Below, piece after piece: positions 49,057 through 58,752 of a DNA stretch of 64,000 nucleotides (position 1 is its first letter; each line of letters starts with the position of its first letter). The position numbers and the translations under genes were made by a program. The notes under the pieces were generated by a model. That model made no database searches and was not told the DNA's origin. It was given only the letters and a program-made list of their open reading frames with translations. This DNA comes from Rhizobium sp. 11515TR (GTDB taxonomy: Bacteria > Pseudomonadota > Alphaproteobacteria > Rhizobiales > Rhizobiaceae), in contig NZ_CP022998.1 in the NCBI RefSeq assembly GCF_002277895.1, forward strand, positions 1-64,000, written 5' to 3'.

Positions 49057-50874
49057 TCAGGCCAGACGGGCTTTCTCGTAACGCTTGCGCTCGTTCGGAT
49101 CGAGATACATCTTGCGGAGGCGGATCGACTTCGGCGTCACTTCCACCAGTTCGTCGTCCTGGATCCAGGAGAGCGCGCGGTCGAGCGTCATGCGGATCGG
49201 CGGGGTCAGCTTCACGGCTTCATCCTTGCCGGCGGCGCGGATGTTGGTGAGCTTCTTGCCCTTCAGCACGTTAACTTCGAGGTCGTTGTCGCGGGAGTGG
49301 ATGCCGATGATCATGCCGGCATAGACCTTCTCGCCGGCATCGATGATCATCGGGCCGCGGTCTTCCAGGTTGAACAGGGCGTAGGCCACGGCTTCGCCGG
49401 CTTCATTGGCGAGCAGCACGCCGTTCACGCGGCCGCCAATTTCGCCCTTGTATGGCTGGTAATCATGGAACAGGCGGTTCATGACGGCCGTGCCGCGCGT
49501 GTCGGTCAGAAGCTCCGACTGATAGCCGATGAGGCCGCGGGTCGGCGCCAGGAATACCAGACGGACGCGATTGCCGCCCGAAGGACGCAGCTCCGACATT
49601 TCAGCCTTACGCTCGGACATCTTCTGCACGACGATGCCGGAATGCTCTTCATCGACGTCAATGACGACTTCTTCGATCGGCTCGAGCAACTGGCCGCTCT
49701 CGTCCTTGTGCATGACGACGCGCGGACGCGACACGGCAAGTTCGAAGCCTTCGCGACGCATGGTTTCGATCAGAACTGCGAGCTGCAATTCGCCTCGGCC
49801 CGAAACGTAGAAGGAATCCTTGCCTTCGGCTTCCTCGATCTTCAGCGCGACGTTGCCTTCGGCTTCCTTGAAGAGGCGGTCGCGAATGACGCGCGAAGTG
49901 ACCTTGTCGCCTTCGGTGCCCGCATAGGGGCTATCGTTGACGATGAAGGACATGGTGACGGTCGGCGGGTCGATCGGCTGAGCGATCAGAGGCTCGCTGA
50001 CCTGCGGGTCGCAGAAGGTGTCGGCGACCGTGCCCTTAGAGAGACCGGCGATGGCGACGATGTCACCTGCTTGCGCTTCGTCGATCGGCTGACGCTCGAT
50101 GCCGCGGAAGGCGAGGATCTTCGAGATACGGCCGGTTTCGATGAGGTTGCCGTCTGCACCCAGAACCTTGACGGCCTGGTTCGGCTTGATCGAGCCGGAA
50201 TGGATGCGGCCGGTGATGATGCGGCCGAGGAAGGGGTTGGCTTCCAGGATCGTGCCGATCATGCGGAACGGACCTTCGCCGACGGTCGGCTCCGGAACAT
50301 GCTTGACCACGAGGTCGAGCAGCGGCGCCAGACCTTCATCCTTCGGACCCTCGGGCGAATAGTTCATCCAGCCGTTACGGCCGGAACCGTAGAGGATCGG
50401 GAAATCGAGCTGCTCGTCGGTGGCGTCGAGATTGGCGAAGAGGTCGAAGACTTCGTTGATGACTTCGTCGGCGCGGGCATCCGGGCGGTCGATCTTGTTG
50501 ATCGCAACGATCGGGCGCAGGCCGACCTTGAGCGCCTTGCCGACGACGAATTTGGTCTGCGGCATGGGGCCTTCGGCAGCATCGACAAGAACGATCGCGC
50601 CATCCACCATCGAGAGAATGCGCTCGACTTCACCGCCGAAATCGGCGTGGCCGGGGGTGTCGACGATGTTGATGCGGGTATCCTTCCAGACGACCGAGGT
50701 CGCCTTGGCAAGAATGGTGATGCCGCGCTCCTTTTCCAGATCGTTCGAGTCCATGACGCGTTCGGCAACGCGCTGGTTCTCGCGGAACGAGCCGGACTGC
50801 TTCAGGAGCTCGTCGACGAGGGTGGTTTTCCCATGGTCAACGTGCGCGATGATCGCGATGTTGCGAAGTGCCAT
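49057..50874 (-). CDS. typA: translational GTPase TypA/BipA
   Basis: TypA binds ribosomes and is needed under stress and in 50S assembly. The 605-residue protein has all G motifs: [16 protein letters not shown] near residue 10, [37 protein letters not shown]. The C-terminal half follows EF-G domains III and V. It is a single-gene unit with a terminator behind it. Confidence 0.97.
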   Translation of the reverse strand: MALRNIAIIAHVDHGKTTLVDELLKQSGSFRENQRVAERVMDSNDLEKERGITILAKATSVVWKDTRINIVDTPGHADFGGEVERILSMVDGAIVLVDAAEGPMPQTKFVVGKALKVGLRPIVAINKIDRPDARADEVINEVFDLFANLDATDEQLDFPILYGSGRNGWMNYSPEGPKDEGLAPLLDLVVKHVPEPTVGEGPFRMIGTILEANPFLGRIITGRIHSGSIKPNQAVKVLGADGNLIETGRISKILAFRGIERQPIDEAQAGDIVAIAGLSKGTVADTFCDPQVSEPLIAQPIDPPTVTMSFIVNDSPYAGTEGDKVTSRVIRDRLFKEAEGNVALKIEEAEGKDSFYVSGRGELQLAVLIETMRREGFELAVSRPRVVMHKDESGQLLEPIEEVVIDVDEEHSGIVVQKMSERKAEMSELRPSGGNRVRLVFLAPTRGLIGYQSELLTDTRGTAVMNRLFHDYQPYKGEIGGRVNGVLLANEAGEAVAYALFNLEDRGPMIIDAGEKVYAGMIIGIHSRDNDLEVNVLKGKKLTNIRAAGKDEAVKLTPPIRMTLDRALSWIQDDELVEVTPKSIRLRKMYLDPNERKRYEKARLA

Positions 50875-51106
50875 ATGTCTTAATCTCTGAGGCTGGGGCG
50901 CAGTGTTTCAGTAACACGCCAATTGCATTTGGCGCGCTCATAGCCTTTTTTTCGCGATTGCGAAAGGGGGGAGGCAAGAAAGGGGCTGAATGCCGGCTTT
51001 TCGTGCCTCACGCATCAGTCTTACGCGCCTGGACAGCCGAACTCTTCTCTATCGCGTCGCCAATTCAGATGCAGGCATCGCCTCGAACAGGATTTGCGCA
51101 GTTCCG

Positions 51107-51790
51107 TCACGCGGCATGTTTCAGTAAGAACGCGTCGTGATTGACCAGGAAAGCTTTGAGGCGCTCGGGATAGTCGTGCGTCACCGCGTCTCGCACACTT
51201 TGCCGCGACGCCAACTCTGTGCGCCATGCCTTGACATGCGGGAGCCCGTCAAAAACGCCGGTCGATGTAATGGTGTCGAACACATCGAAGTAACGGAATA
51301 TCGGCGCAAAAACTGCATCGACCAGGCTGAACGCCTCTCCGGCAAAAAAGGGACCGTTTCTCAATTCCGCCTCGACACGAGCAAATTTATCGATCAGCGC
51401 TTTGCGCTTGGCCTCATAGGTTCCTTCGTCTTTGGCGGTCTCGAATCCCCACAAATCCGAAAGGATGGAAGAACCGAACTCCATCCAGCCGCGATGACGG
51501 GCACGCGCCAGCGGATCGGTCGGATGGAGCAATGGACCCGATTGTGTCTCCTCGAGATATTCGCAGATCACTGCGCTCTCGAACAAAACCGTTTCCACTC
51601 CGTCGTCCTGCCGCACGATCAGCAGCGGAACTTTACCAAGCGGGGAAATCGCCAGAAACCAATCGGGCTTTGCCGATAGATCGACATAGCGGACCTCAAA
51701 TGGCGCACCCTTTTCAGAAAGCGTGATGGCAGCTCGCTGGACGTAGGGGCAAAGGTAATGGCTGACAAGGATCAGTTTAGCGTCGGACAT
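51107..51790 (-). CDS. glutathione S-transferase family protein
   Basis: The 227-residue protein has an N-terminal thioredoxin fold SHYLCPYVQRAAITLSEKGAPFEV (with Cys near residue 15) and KVPLLI...ESAVICEYLEE, then an all-helical C-terminal domain. It resembles the omega/lambda-like class using Cys chemistry. The ATG at 51790 has GGGAG eight bases upstream. It is divergent from a MarR regulator that has two operators in between. Confidence 0.9.
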   Translation of the reverse strand: MSDAKLILVSHYLCPYVQRAAITLSEKGAPFEVRYVDLSAKPDWFLAISPLGKVPLLIVRQDDGVETVLFESAVICEYLEETQSGPLLHPTDPLARARHRGWMEFGSSILSDLWGFETAKDEGTYEAKRKALIDKFARVEAELRNGPFFAGEAFSLVDAVFAPIFRYFDVFDTITSTGVFDGLPHVKAWRTELASRQSVRDAVTHDYPERLKAFLVNHDAFLLKHAA

Positions 51791-51814
51791 GATCAAATCT
51801 CCCGGGTCTTCGCG

Positions 51815-51834
51815 ATAGATGTAATTGCATCTAT
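51815..51834. promoter_or_regulatory. MarR-type operator 1 (GST side)
   Basis: ATAGATGTAATTGCATCTAT, arms ATAGATG and CATCTAT around a 6-base centre. It overlaps the -10 box of the GST promoter. The same sequence with one change is repeated 45 bp away at 51860-51879. Confidence 0.75.
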
Positions 51835-51858
51835 ATTCGGACTTGTCAGCTTGGTCAA
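51830..51858 (-). promoter_or_regulatory. GST promoter
   Basis: On the minus strand TTGACC (51853-51858) and TATAGA (51830-51835) are 17 bp apart, a near-consensus pair. Transcription would start near 51823, giving a leader of about 33 bases with a good ribosome-binding site before the GST ATG. Confidence 0.65.
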
Positions 51859-51864
51859 TATAGA
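51836..51864 (+). promoter_or_regulatory. MarR gene promoter, mirror image of the GST promoter
   Basis: TTCGGA (51836-51841) and TATAGA (51859-51864) are 17 bp apart. The -35 is weak. The start would be near 51871, leaving only five to seven bases before the MarR ATG. Confidence 0.45.
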
Positions 51865-51879
51865 TGTAATTGCATCCAT
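51860..51879. promoter_or_regulatory. MarR-type operator 2 (overlaps MarR start codon)
   Basis: ATAGATGTAATTGCATCCAT is 19/20 identical to operator 1, abuts the GST -35 box, includes most of the MarR -10 and runs into its ATG. Confidence 0.7.
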
Positions 51880-52342
51880 GTCCGATTATTCAGATGCCAC
51901 ACCTTCGAAACCCTCCGCTGCCGTCACGCGAGCATGGGTGCGCCTCATGCGCACGCAACAAATCGTCCTCGCGGCGATCGAAAAGGATTTGAAGGCAGCC
52001 GGCCTACCGCCACTCGGCTGGTACGACGTGCTATGGGAGCTGACGCAGGCCGCCGAAGGAAAGTTGCGGCCCTATGAGATCGAGGAGCGCACGCTCCTCG
52101 CCCAGCATAATCTGTCGCGCCTGCTCGACCGGATGGAAAAGGCCGGCCTTGTTCACCGTGAGATATTTTCCGAGGACGGCCGAGGACGCTGGGTCGTCAT
52201 CACCGAAGCAGGAAGTGCCATGCGCAGCCGCATGTGGGCAGCCTATGCCCCAGCACTTCAACGCCATGTGGGCAATAAGCTGGACGATGCACAGGCCGGC
52301 CAATTGGCTGAGCTGTTAGCTTTGCTTTCGCGCAAATCCTGA
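51878..52342 (+). CDS. MarR family transcriptional regulator
   Basis: The 154-residue protein has the MarR winged helix: LPPLGWYDVLWELTQAAEGKLRPYEIEERTLLAQHNLSRLLDRMEKAGLVHREIFSEDGRGRWVVITEAG. It very probably represses itself and the GST through the twin operators. There is no ribosome-binding site before the ATG and the predicted transcript begins only a few bases upstream, so translation may be nearly leaderless. A frame extends upstream to 51758, but it runs through both operators. Confidence 0.9.
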   Translation: MSDYSDATPSKPSAAVTRAWVRLMRTQQIVLAAIEKDLKAAGLPPLGWYDVLWELTQAAEGKLRPYEIEERTLLAQHNLSRLLDRMEKAGLVHREIFSEDGRGRWVVITEAGSAMRSRMWAAYAPALQRHVGNKLDDAQAGQLAELLALLSRKS

Positions 52343-52463
52343 CCCGCAAGGCAAAACCCGCCCAGATCGAACGCGGTCACATAAATCGGCAAGCTGGCCT
52401 TCGGGCAACCGATATGCGAATTTCACTCCGCCTGAAAACAACCGCCAGCTCGCCGAGACACAC

Positions 52464-52913
52464 ATGTTTAAGATCCTGTATCAGGGCGATCTCTTTGCCG
52501 ATTACTTCCAAATATATCTGCGCGACGAAGCCCATCCCGACCTGCCTGAAGATTATACGGAAGAAGTGATTGTACGCCGCCTCGCTGTCGGGCCTAATGC
52601 GATCATTCTTCATACGGCGCGCAATACCGCTGTGCCGGTGCAAATTGAATGGCATGATCAACGCCCGGCGACTGATCTCGACATCTACCAGCATGTGGCT
52701 GAAGCCACGCTCGACTGCCCTTCCGGTCAACTCGTTTTGGCTGGATTGACGGATTACGAGCCCGACGCCCCGCGTCTTGCTGTGAAGGCCGGACTCCTAG
52801 GCATACAGGTGTGTATGTCCGGTATCGACACCCTCAGCGAAGACGGACTTCATGGAGACGACCGCTATCTCGTACAGCTTTGGCCCGAACCGGAAACGAG
52901 CGGCGGTCACTAG
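52464..52913 (+). CDS. hypothetical protein, beta-rich, weakly ComJ-like
   Basis: The 149-residue protein starts MFKILYQGDLFADYFQIYL and has alternating strands: VIVRRLAVGPNAIILHTARN, VPVQIEWHDQRP, GQLVLAGLTDYEPDAPRLAVKAGLLGIQVCMSG and a C-terminal DDRYLVQLWPEPE. The pattern suggests a beta-sandwich and distantly recalls competence-nuclease inhibitor ComJ, but I cannot confirm that. No signal peptide, no adjacent nuclease or toxin. Its start follows the MarR gene by 121 bp. Confidence 0.6.
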   Translation: MFKILYQGDLFADYFQIYLRDEAHPDLPEDYTEEVIVRRLAVGPNAIILHTARNTAVPVQIEWHDQRPATDLDIYQHVAEATLDCPSGQLVLAGLTDYEPDAPRLAVKAGLLGIQVCMSGIDTLSEDGLHGDDRYLVQLWPEPETSGGH

Positions 52914-52954
52914 GCAAGGCATACGCTATCCGGAGCTTCGCTCTGGCAGCCCGA

Positions 52955-55018
52955 TCAGGCCGCCAGCCCCTTCTTCTTCAGCATCGCATCCGGGCTCGGC
53001 AGCTTGCCGCGGAAAGCCCTATAGGCATCTTCCGGATCGATCGAGCCACCGACGGAATAGATGTTGCCTTTGAGTTTCGCAGCCATGTCCGAATTGAAGG
53101 CATCGCCGGTTTCCTCGAAGGCGGCGAAGGCATCGGCATCGAGCACTTCCGACCACATGTAGGAATAGTAGCCGGCCGAATAGCCGTCGCCGGAAAATAC
53201 ATGCTGGAAGTGTGGCGACGCGTGGCGCATGACGATCGATTTCGGCATACCGATCTCGGCCAGCACCTCCCCCTGCACCACCATCGGATCTTCGACCGCG
53301 CCGCGCGTGTGGAACGCCATATCCACCAGAGCCGAAGAGGTGAACTCGACCGTGTTGAAGCCGGCATTGAAGGTGCGGGCCGCCAGAACCTTGTCGAGCA
53401 GCGCCTGCGGGATCGGAGCGCCGGTCTCATAATGCACGGCATATTCCTTGAGGATGGCAGGAACCGTCAGCCAGTGCTCGTAGAGCTGCGACGGCAGTTC
53501 GACGAAATCGCGAGAAACGCCAGTGCCCGAAACCGAGGGATAGGTGACGTTCGAAAGCATTCCATGCAGCGCATGGCCGAACTCGTGGAAAAGCGTGCGG
53601 GCATCATCAAGCGACAGCAGCGCCGGCCGGCCTTCCGCCGGCTTGGCGAAGTTGCAGACATTATAGATGATCGGCAGCTCGCCGATATGGCCGTTCTTCA
53701 GCGGCACCTTGTGCTGCGATTGGAAGGAACTCATCCAGGCGCCGGAGCGTTTCGAGCTGCGGGCGAAGTAATCGCCAAGGAAGAGAGCGACCAGCTTGTC
53801 GGAGCGATCACGGATCTCGAAGACGCGCACATCGGGATGATAGGCTGGAACGCCCTTCTGCTCGACGGCCTTGATGCCGAACAGACGGCCGGCGACATCG
53901 AAGCAGGCGGCAATGATCTTTTCGAGCTGCAGATAGGGCTTCAATTCGGTCTCGGAGAAATCGAACTTCCGCGTCCGGATCTTCTCGGCATAGTGCCGCC
54001 AATCCCAGGGCATAACCTCGTGATTGCGGCCTTCCTCGGCGATCAGCCCCGCAATATCCCTTTCTTCCTCTGCCGCTCGTGCTGCCGCCTTGCTCCAGAC
54101 GGCCATCAGAAGATCGTTCACCGCATCAGGCGTCTTCGCCATCGTATTGTCGAGCTTGAGTTCGGCGAAATTGGCATAGCCAAGCAGCTTCGCCTTCTCT
54201 GCTCTCAATGCCAGAGTCTCGCGAATGATCTCACGATTGTCGGTCTTGCCGCCATTGGCGCCCCGCGCCACCCAAGCATTGAAGGCCTGCTCGCGCAGAT
54301 CGCGGCGCTCGGAAGACGTCAGGAACGGCTCGATGATCGAGCGCGACAGGGTGACAGCATATTTGCCCTCCTCGCCGCGTTCGCGCGCAGCCGCTGCCAT
54401 CGCCTCGCGCAGATAGTCGGGAAGGCCGGCGAGATCGGCCTCTTCCGACAAAAGCAGCGCCCAGCTCTTTTCATCCGCCAGGACGTTTTGTCCGAATTGC
54501 GCGCCGAGGCCGGCAAGCTTCTCGTTGATGGCGGACAGCCGCTCTTGCTCGGCCTTCGGCAGCTTAGCACCGGCCTTGACGAAACCCTTCCAGTGCCGCT
54601 CCAGAACACGGGTTTCTTCCAGCGTCAGCCCAAGCGCGTCGCGACTCTCCCAAAGTGCATCGAGACGGGCAAAGAGTGCCGCGTTCGTGCCGATCTTCGA
54701 ATAATGCCGCGCCATCTTCGGCGCGATCTCACGCTCCAGCGCCTGGATGGTCTCGTTGGTATGAGCGCCGGCCTTGTTCCAGAATAGCGCGGAGATGCGC
54801 GAGAGCTCATCGCCGGCGATTTCGAGCGCGATCACGGTATTGGCGAAGGTCGGCGCGTCGCTGTTGCCGGCGATCGCGTCGATCTCGGCCTCATGCGATG
54901 CAAGCGCTGCATCAAAGGCGGCAGCAAAATCCGTATCCTTTACCGCATCGAAACGCGGCAGCCCCTGATGTCCGTTCCATTCGGTGAGCGCAGGATTGAC
55001 GGCGGCAAGAGAAGACAT
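52955..55018 (-). CDS. M3 family oligopeptidase (Dcp/OpdA-like)
   Basis: The 687-residue protein has the zinc motif LFHEFGHALHG near residue 475 and the M3 C-terminal region YSAGYYSYMWSEVLDADAF. It lacks a signal peptide and should degrade peptides in the cytoplasm. The start MSSLAAVNPALTEWNG has AAGGA eight bases upstream; the frame extends to 55174 with unrelated residues. It is 97 bp downstream of a LysE exporter on the same strand. Confidence 0.93.
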   Translation of the reverse strand: MSSLAAVNPALTEWNGHQGLPRFDAVKDTDFAAAFDAALASHEAEIDAIAGNSDAPTFANTVIALEIAGDELSRISALFWNKAGAHTNETIQALEREIAPKMARHYSKIGTNAALFARLDALWESRDALGLTLEETRVLERHWKGFVKAGAKLPKAEQERLSAINEKLAGLGAQFGQNVLADEKSWALLLSEEADLAGLPDYLREAMAAAARERGEEGKYAVTLSRSIIEPFLTSSERRDLREQAFNAWVARGANGGKTDNREIIRETLALRAEKAKLLGYANFAELKLDNTMAKTPDAVNDLLMAVWSKAAARAAEEERDIAGLIAEEGRNHEVMPWDWRHYAEKIRTRKFDFSETELKPYLQLEKIIAACFDVAGRLFGIKAVEQKGVPAYHPDVRVFEIRDRSDKLVALFLGDYFARSSKRSGAWMSSFQSQHKVPLKNGHIGELPIIYNVCNFAKPAEGRPALLSLDDARTLFHEFGHALHGMLSNVTYPSVSGTGVSRDFVELPSQLYEHWLTVPAILKEYAVHYETGAPIPQALLDKVLAARTFNAGFNTVEFTSSALVDMAFHTRGAVEDPMVVQGEVLAEIGMPKSIVMRHASPHFQHVFSGDGYSAGYYSYMWSEVLDADAFAAFEETGDAFNSDMAAKLKGNIYSVGGSIDPEDAYRAFRGKLPSPDAMLKKKGLAA

Positions 55019-55115
55019 GCAAGGCATCCTTTCGACAGCATCTGATCGAAGCACGATATAAGGCTGCTCCTGCCGAATTGGTATGGCGGGAGGCTGAACA
55101 AATTGAAGGGGACGG

Positions 55116-55757
55116 TCAGGCTTTGCGCCAGCCAAGCAGACCGGGCGTGGCGTGCCAGAGCGCCTGCGCCGCAAAACCCATGAAAAGCACGCCGGAGCAG
55201 CGCACGATCAGCCGCTCATGCGCACGATAGAAGCGCCGCACAGCGCCTGCGCCGATGATGCTGATGAGAATGAGGTCGGCCGTTATGAAGCCGGCAAAGG
55301 AAACAACAAGCAGCAGCGGCAGCGCACTGAAGGTCAATGCGCTGGCGGAGCCCGCGACAAGAGCCGTGAATGTCGCCAGCGCAACAGGATATCCCTTCGG
55401 ATTGGTGACGCCGAAGATCAGGCCGCGACGGAACGGGCGGTCGACATTGACGAGTGCCTTGCCGTCACCCCTCGGCTTGGCGGTCACGGCACTCCAGCCG
55501 ATCCAGGCGAGATAGAAGCCGCACAGCAAACCGAGCAGATCGAAGACGAAGGTGCCGATGGTCTTGGCGCCGACGATGGCGACCAAGGCGAGCGCGGACC
55601 AGACGAGATCACCAAGCAGATGGCCGCTGACGAAGAATGCACCCGCCTTGCGGCCCTGGCCGGCCCCGATGCCGAGCAGAGCCAGAAAGGCGGGACCGGG
55701 AATAAGCACGTAGAAAAGCGCGGCGAGGAAGGCGCCGACAACGAGCGATTGCGTCAT
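55116..55757 (-). CDS. LysE family transporter
   Basis: The 213-residue protein has about six hydrophobic helices, FYVLIPGPAFLALLGIGAGQGRKAGAFFVSGHLLGDLVW at the N-terminus and GLIFGVTNPKGYPVALATFTAL near residue 110, hallmarks of LysE/RhtB exporters. Substrate unknown. It is divergent from a MarR-type regulator, with an inverted repeat between them. Confidence 0.88.
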   Translation of the reverse strand: MTQSLVVGAFLAALFYVLIPGPAFLALLGIGAGQGRKAGAFFVSGHLLGDLVWSALALVAIVGAKTIGTFVFDLLGLLCGFYLAWIGWSAVTAKPRGDGKALVNVDRPFRRGLIFGVTNPKGYPVALATFTALVAGSASALTFSALPLLLVVSFAGFITADLILISIIGAGAVRRFYRAHERLIVRCSGVLFMGFAAQALWHATPGLLGWRKA

Positions 55758-55799
55758 GATGAGTGATCCCGCTGGTGATCACGCGAGAGTAGCAATCCA

Positions 55800-55836
55800 T
55801 GGAACTTGGTCAAGCAGCTGACCGTTTTAAGTTCCA
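55800..55836. promoter_or_regulatory. interrupted inverted repeat between LysE and MarR genes
   Basis: TGGAACTT (55800-55807) and AAGTTCCA (55829-55836), with an inner GGTC/GACC pair. It lies in the shared 162-bp promoter region, 43-79 bp from the LysE start, and is a candidate operator of the MarR-type protein. Confidence 0.4.
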
Positions 55837-55919
55837 GGAGGCCGTTGTGTTCGTGGGATGAAATCAATAAGAACGTAGTGGGGCCCAAAAAATCAAAGAG
55901 CGTAGGTAGGGAAGCGCTT

Positions 55920-56402
55920 ATGAACAGCAGGATTAATACGGATTCGCTCGCCTTTCTTGTGAGCGATTGCGCCCGACTGATCAGGGCGGCCTTCGAGCGA
56001 CGCATCCTTGTCGCTGGGCTCGGGCTGACGGCGGGTGAAGCACGAACGCTGATGCAGGTCGCCGCCATCAATGGCAGCCGCCAGCTCGACATCGCCTCCC
56101 GCATGGGGTTGGAGCCGATGACGGTCAGCGCTTTTCTTGACAAGCTGCAGGCACGCGGCCTGATCGAACGCCAACCCGACCCGCTCGATCGCCGCGCCAA
56201 GCGGATCGTGCTTTCGGAATCCGCCGACGCCAAGCTGAAGCAGATCGACAGGGAAATCTGCGAAGTCGAGCGCAACGCGACGCAAGGCTTCGACAAAGAT
56301 CTTCAAGTTCAGCTGCATGACGCACTCTGCGCCTTCCGCAGCAATCTGCAGAAGGCCGAAGCACCTGCCGAAGTCGAACGTGAATTGAGGCCGGTCGATT
56401 AA
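55920..56402 (+). CDS. MarR family transcriptional regulator
   Basis: The 160-residue protein has a winged helix: LGLTAGEARTLMQVAAINGSRQLDIASRMGLEPMTVSAFLDKLQARGLIERQPDPLDRRAKRIVLSES. The DRRAKR wing is classic MarR. The ATG has AGGGA seven bases upstream. Divergent orientation suggests control of the LysE exporter at 55116. Confidence 0.9.
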   Translation: MNSRINTDSLAFLVSDCARLIRAAFERRILVAGLGLTAGEARTLMQVAAINGSRQLDIASRMGLEPMTVSAFLDKLQARGLIERQPDPLDRRAKRIVLSESADAKLKQIDREICEVERNATQGFDKDLQVQLHDALCAFRSNLQKAEAPAEVERELRPVD

Positions 56403-56433
56403 CTCCGGCCGCCAGTTTCCACATAAGAAAGCT

Positions 56434-56454
56434 CGCCTCCGGCGATCGGAAGCG
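56434..56454. terminator. possible bidirectional terminator between MarR and argG
   Basis: CGCCTCCG and CGGAAGCG form an 8-bp stem (one G-U type pair) with a 5-base loop, with AGCTTTCTT after it on the minus strand and CATTTCTCATTT on the plus strand. It lies in the 77-bp convergent gap. Confidence 0.5.
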
Positions 56455-56479
56455 GGCCATTTCTCATTTCAATATCTTA

Positions 56480-57703
56480 TTACTTCGACAGATTGCGCTT
56501 GGCCAGCGTGCGCAGGCGCAGCGCATTCAGCTTGATAAAGCCGGCCGCATCCTTCTGGTCGTAGGCGCCCTGGTCGTCCTCGAAGGTGACCAGCTTGTCG
56601 GAATAAAGCGATTTCGGGCTTTCGCGGCCGATGACCATGACATTGCCCTTGTAGAGCTTCAGCGTCACTTCGCCTTCGACATGTTCCTGGCTCTTGTCGA
56701 TCAGCGCCTGCAGCATCTCACGCTCCGGCGAGAACCAGAAGCCGTAATAGATCAGCTCGGCATAGCGCGGCATCAGCTCGTCCTTGAGGTGCGCGGCACC
56801 ACGGTCGAGCGTGATGGATTCGATGGCTCGATGGGCGGCGAGCAGAATCGTGCCGCCGGGGGTCTCGTAGACGCCGCGCGACTTCATACCAACGAAACGG
56901 TTCTCGACCAGATCGAGACGGCCGATGCCGTTGTCGCGGCCGTAATCGTTCAGTTTCGCAAGCAAGGTTGCCGGGCTCAGGCGCTGGCCATTGATCGAAA
57001 CGGCATCGCCCTTTTCGAAGCCGACCTTGATGATGGTCGCCTTGTCCGGAGCGGCTTCCGGCGAGATCGTGCGCATGTGCACATATTCAGGCGCTTCCTG
57101 GGCCGGGTTTTCCAGAACCTTGCCTTCGGACGAGGAGTGCAGCAGGTTAGCGTCGACGGAAAAAGGCGCTTCGCCCTTCTTGTCCTTGGCGACCGGGATC
57201 TGATGCTTCTCGGCGAATTCGAGTAGGTCAGTGCGGCTCTTGAACGACCAGTCGCGCCAGGGCGCAATGATCTTGATATCCGGGTTCAGCGCATAGGCCG
57301 AAAGCTCGAAGCGAACCTGGTCGTTGCCCTTGCCGGTCGCGCCGTGCGCGATGGCGTCGGCGCCGGTTTTTCTCGCGATCTCGATCAGGTGCTTGGAGAT
57401 CAGCGGACGGGCAATCGAGGTACCGAGCAGGTAGACGCCTTCATAGACGGCATTGGCGCGGAACATCGGGAAGACGAAATCGCGCACGAATTCTTCGCGC
57501 ACATCCTCGATATAGATTTCCTTGATGCCGAGCATTTCGGCCTTCTTGCGCGCCGGCTCCAGCTCTTCGCCCTGGCCGAGATCGGCGGTGAAGGTGACGA
57601 CTTCGGCGCCCAGCTCCGTCTGCAGCCACTTCAGGATAATCGAGGTGTCGAGACCGCCGGAATAGGCGAGAACGACTTTCTTCACGTCTTTATGTGATGC
57701 CAT
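56480..57703 (-). CDS. argG: argininosuccinate synthase
   Basis: ArgG joins citrulline and aspartate in arginine synthesis. The 407-residue protein has the ATP PP-loop [18 protein letters not shown] near residue 15, [16 protein letters not shown] near 120 and the substrate segments typical of the family. The start [10 protein letters not shown] is chosen; the open frame reaches 57745 but the extra residues are unlike ArgG. Confidence 0.97.
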   Translation of the reverse strand: MASHKDVKKVVLAYSGGLDTSIILKWLQTELGAEVVTFTADLGQGEELEPARKKAEMLGIKEIYIEDVREEFVRDFVFPMFRANAVYEGVYLLGTSIARPLISKHLIEIARKTGADAIAHGATGKGNDQVRFELSAYALNPDIKIIAPWRDWSFKSRTDLLEFAEKHQIPVAKDKKGEAPFSVDANLLHSSSEGKVLENPAQEAPEYVHMRTISPEAAPDKATIIKVGFEKGDAVSINGQRLSPATLLAKLNDYGRDNGIGRLDLVENRFVGMKSRGVYETPGGTILLAAHRAIESITLDRGAAHLKDELMPRYAELIYYGFWFSPEREMLQALIDKSQEHVEGEVTLKLYKGNVMVIGRESPKSLYSDKLVTFEDDQGAYDQKDAAGFIKLNALRLRTLAKRNLSK

Positions 57704-57886
57704 GATGAGTTCCGTTTCAAGGCGGACCAGGGGAAAGGCCCGCAAAGCTGTATCGCGGAACTTTTAGCGAGATTATCACGAGGCGCAAGGGGAAGTGCGG
57801 GTGGCGGCAGCTCAAGCGGTTTGACACGCTTCGGGAAAGTACCATATTCGGCGGCGACCGAACAATGCCTGAGGAGGGCTCCGCTC

Positions 57887-58741
57887 GTGACCGATATTCA
57901 AGACATTTTCAAGAAATCCAATGTTGCCGTCATCACCGGGGGCGCTTCCGGCATCGGCTTTGCCGCAGCAAAACACTTCGCCTCACTCGGCATGAGCGTC
58001 GTCATTGCCGATCTCGGTGGGGATCGCCTGGTTGAAGCGAGCGCTGAACTCAAGACGATCGCAGGCGAAGAGCATGTCATGGCCGTTGAGACCGACGTTG
58101 CAAGCAAGGAGGCTCTGGAAACATTGCAGCGCGCCGTCCTGCAGCGTTTCGGCCGCGTACATGTGCTGATGAACAATGCCGGCATCGGTCCGGACACCTC
58201 GATCTTCAGCGCCCAGGCCGGATGGGACGCCATCCTTGGCGTCAACCTGCTCGGCGTCATCAACGGCACGCGCATCTTCGGACCGGGCATGATCGCCCAT
58301 GGTGAACCGGGAGTTATCATCAACACCGGCTCGAAACAGGGCATCACCACGCCTCCCGGCAATCCCGCCTACAATGTCTCGAAGGCCGGCGTGAAGGTCT
58401 TCACTGAAGCGCTGCAGCACGAACTCCGCAATACGGAAGGCGCCAAGATTTCAGCCCATCTCCTCATCCCCGGCTTCGTCTTCACAGGTCTGACCAAAGG
58501 CGATCGCAGGGAAAAACCTGCTGGCGCCTGGACGCCGGAGCAGACTGTCGAGTTCATGATGGAAAGCCTGAGGCGCGGCGATTTCTATATTCTCTGCCCC
58601 GATAATGACGTGGCCCGGCCGGTCGACGAACGCCGCATGCTCTGGGCCGCCGGCGATATCGTCGAGAACCGGCCGCCGCTGTCACGCTGGCACCCGGACT
58701 ATGCCGATCAATTCAAGGCCTTCCTCGAAAAGAAGGATTGA
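57887..58741 (+). CDS. short-chain dehydrogenase/reductase
   Basis: The 284-residue SDR has AVITGGASGIGFAAAKHFAS near residue 15, NNAGIG near 98, and a catalytic Ser-Tyr-Lys set in INTGSKQGITTPPGNPAYNVSKAG near 145-170. The substrate is unknown. A GTG start at 57887 is supported by GAGGAGGG eight bases upstream. A LysE exporter follows after 68 bp on the same strand. Confidence 0.9.
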   Translation: MTDIQDIFKKSNVAVITGGASGIGFAAAKHFASLGMSVVIADLGGDRLVEASAELKTIAGEEHVMAVETDVASKEALETLQRAVLQRFGRVHVLMNNAGIGPDTSIFSAQAGWDAILGVNLLGVINGTRIFGPGMIAHGEPGVIINTGSKQGITTPPGNPAYNVSKAGVKVFTEALQHELRNTEGAKISAHLLIPGFVFTGLTKGDRREKPAGAWTPEQTVEFMMESLRRGDFYILCPDNDVARPVDERRMLWAAGDIVENRPPLSRWHPDYADQFKAFLEKKD

Positions 58742-58752
58742 TTTGCAATCAG

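Noticed and set aside
50953..50972. TTTTTTTCGC/GCGAAA hairpin upstream of typA considered as a terminator
   Set aside because: The T-run precedes the stem on the plus strand and becomes an A-run after it on the minus strand, so it cannot be an intrinsic terminator for either direction.
52811..54787. 658-codon open frame on the plus strand
   Set aside because: Antisense to the M3 oligopeptidase, Arg-rich, and it starts inside the preceding gene.
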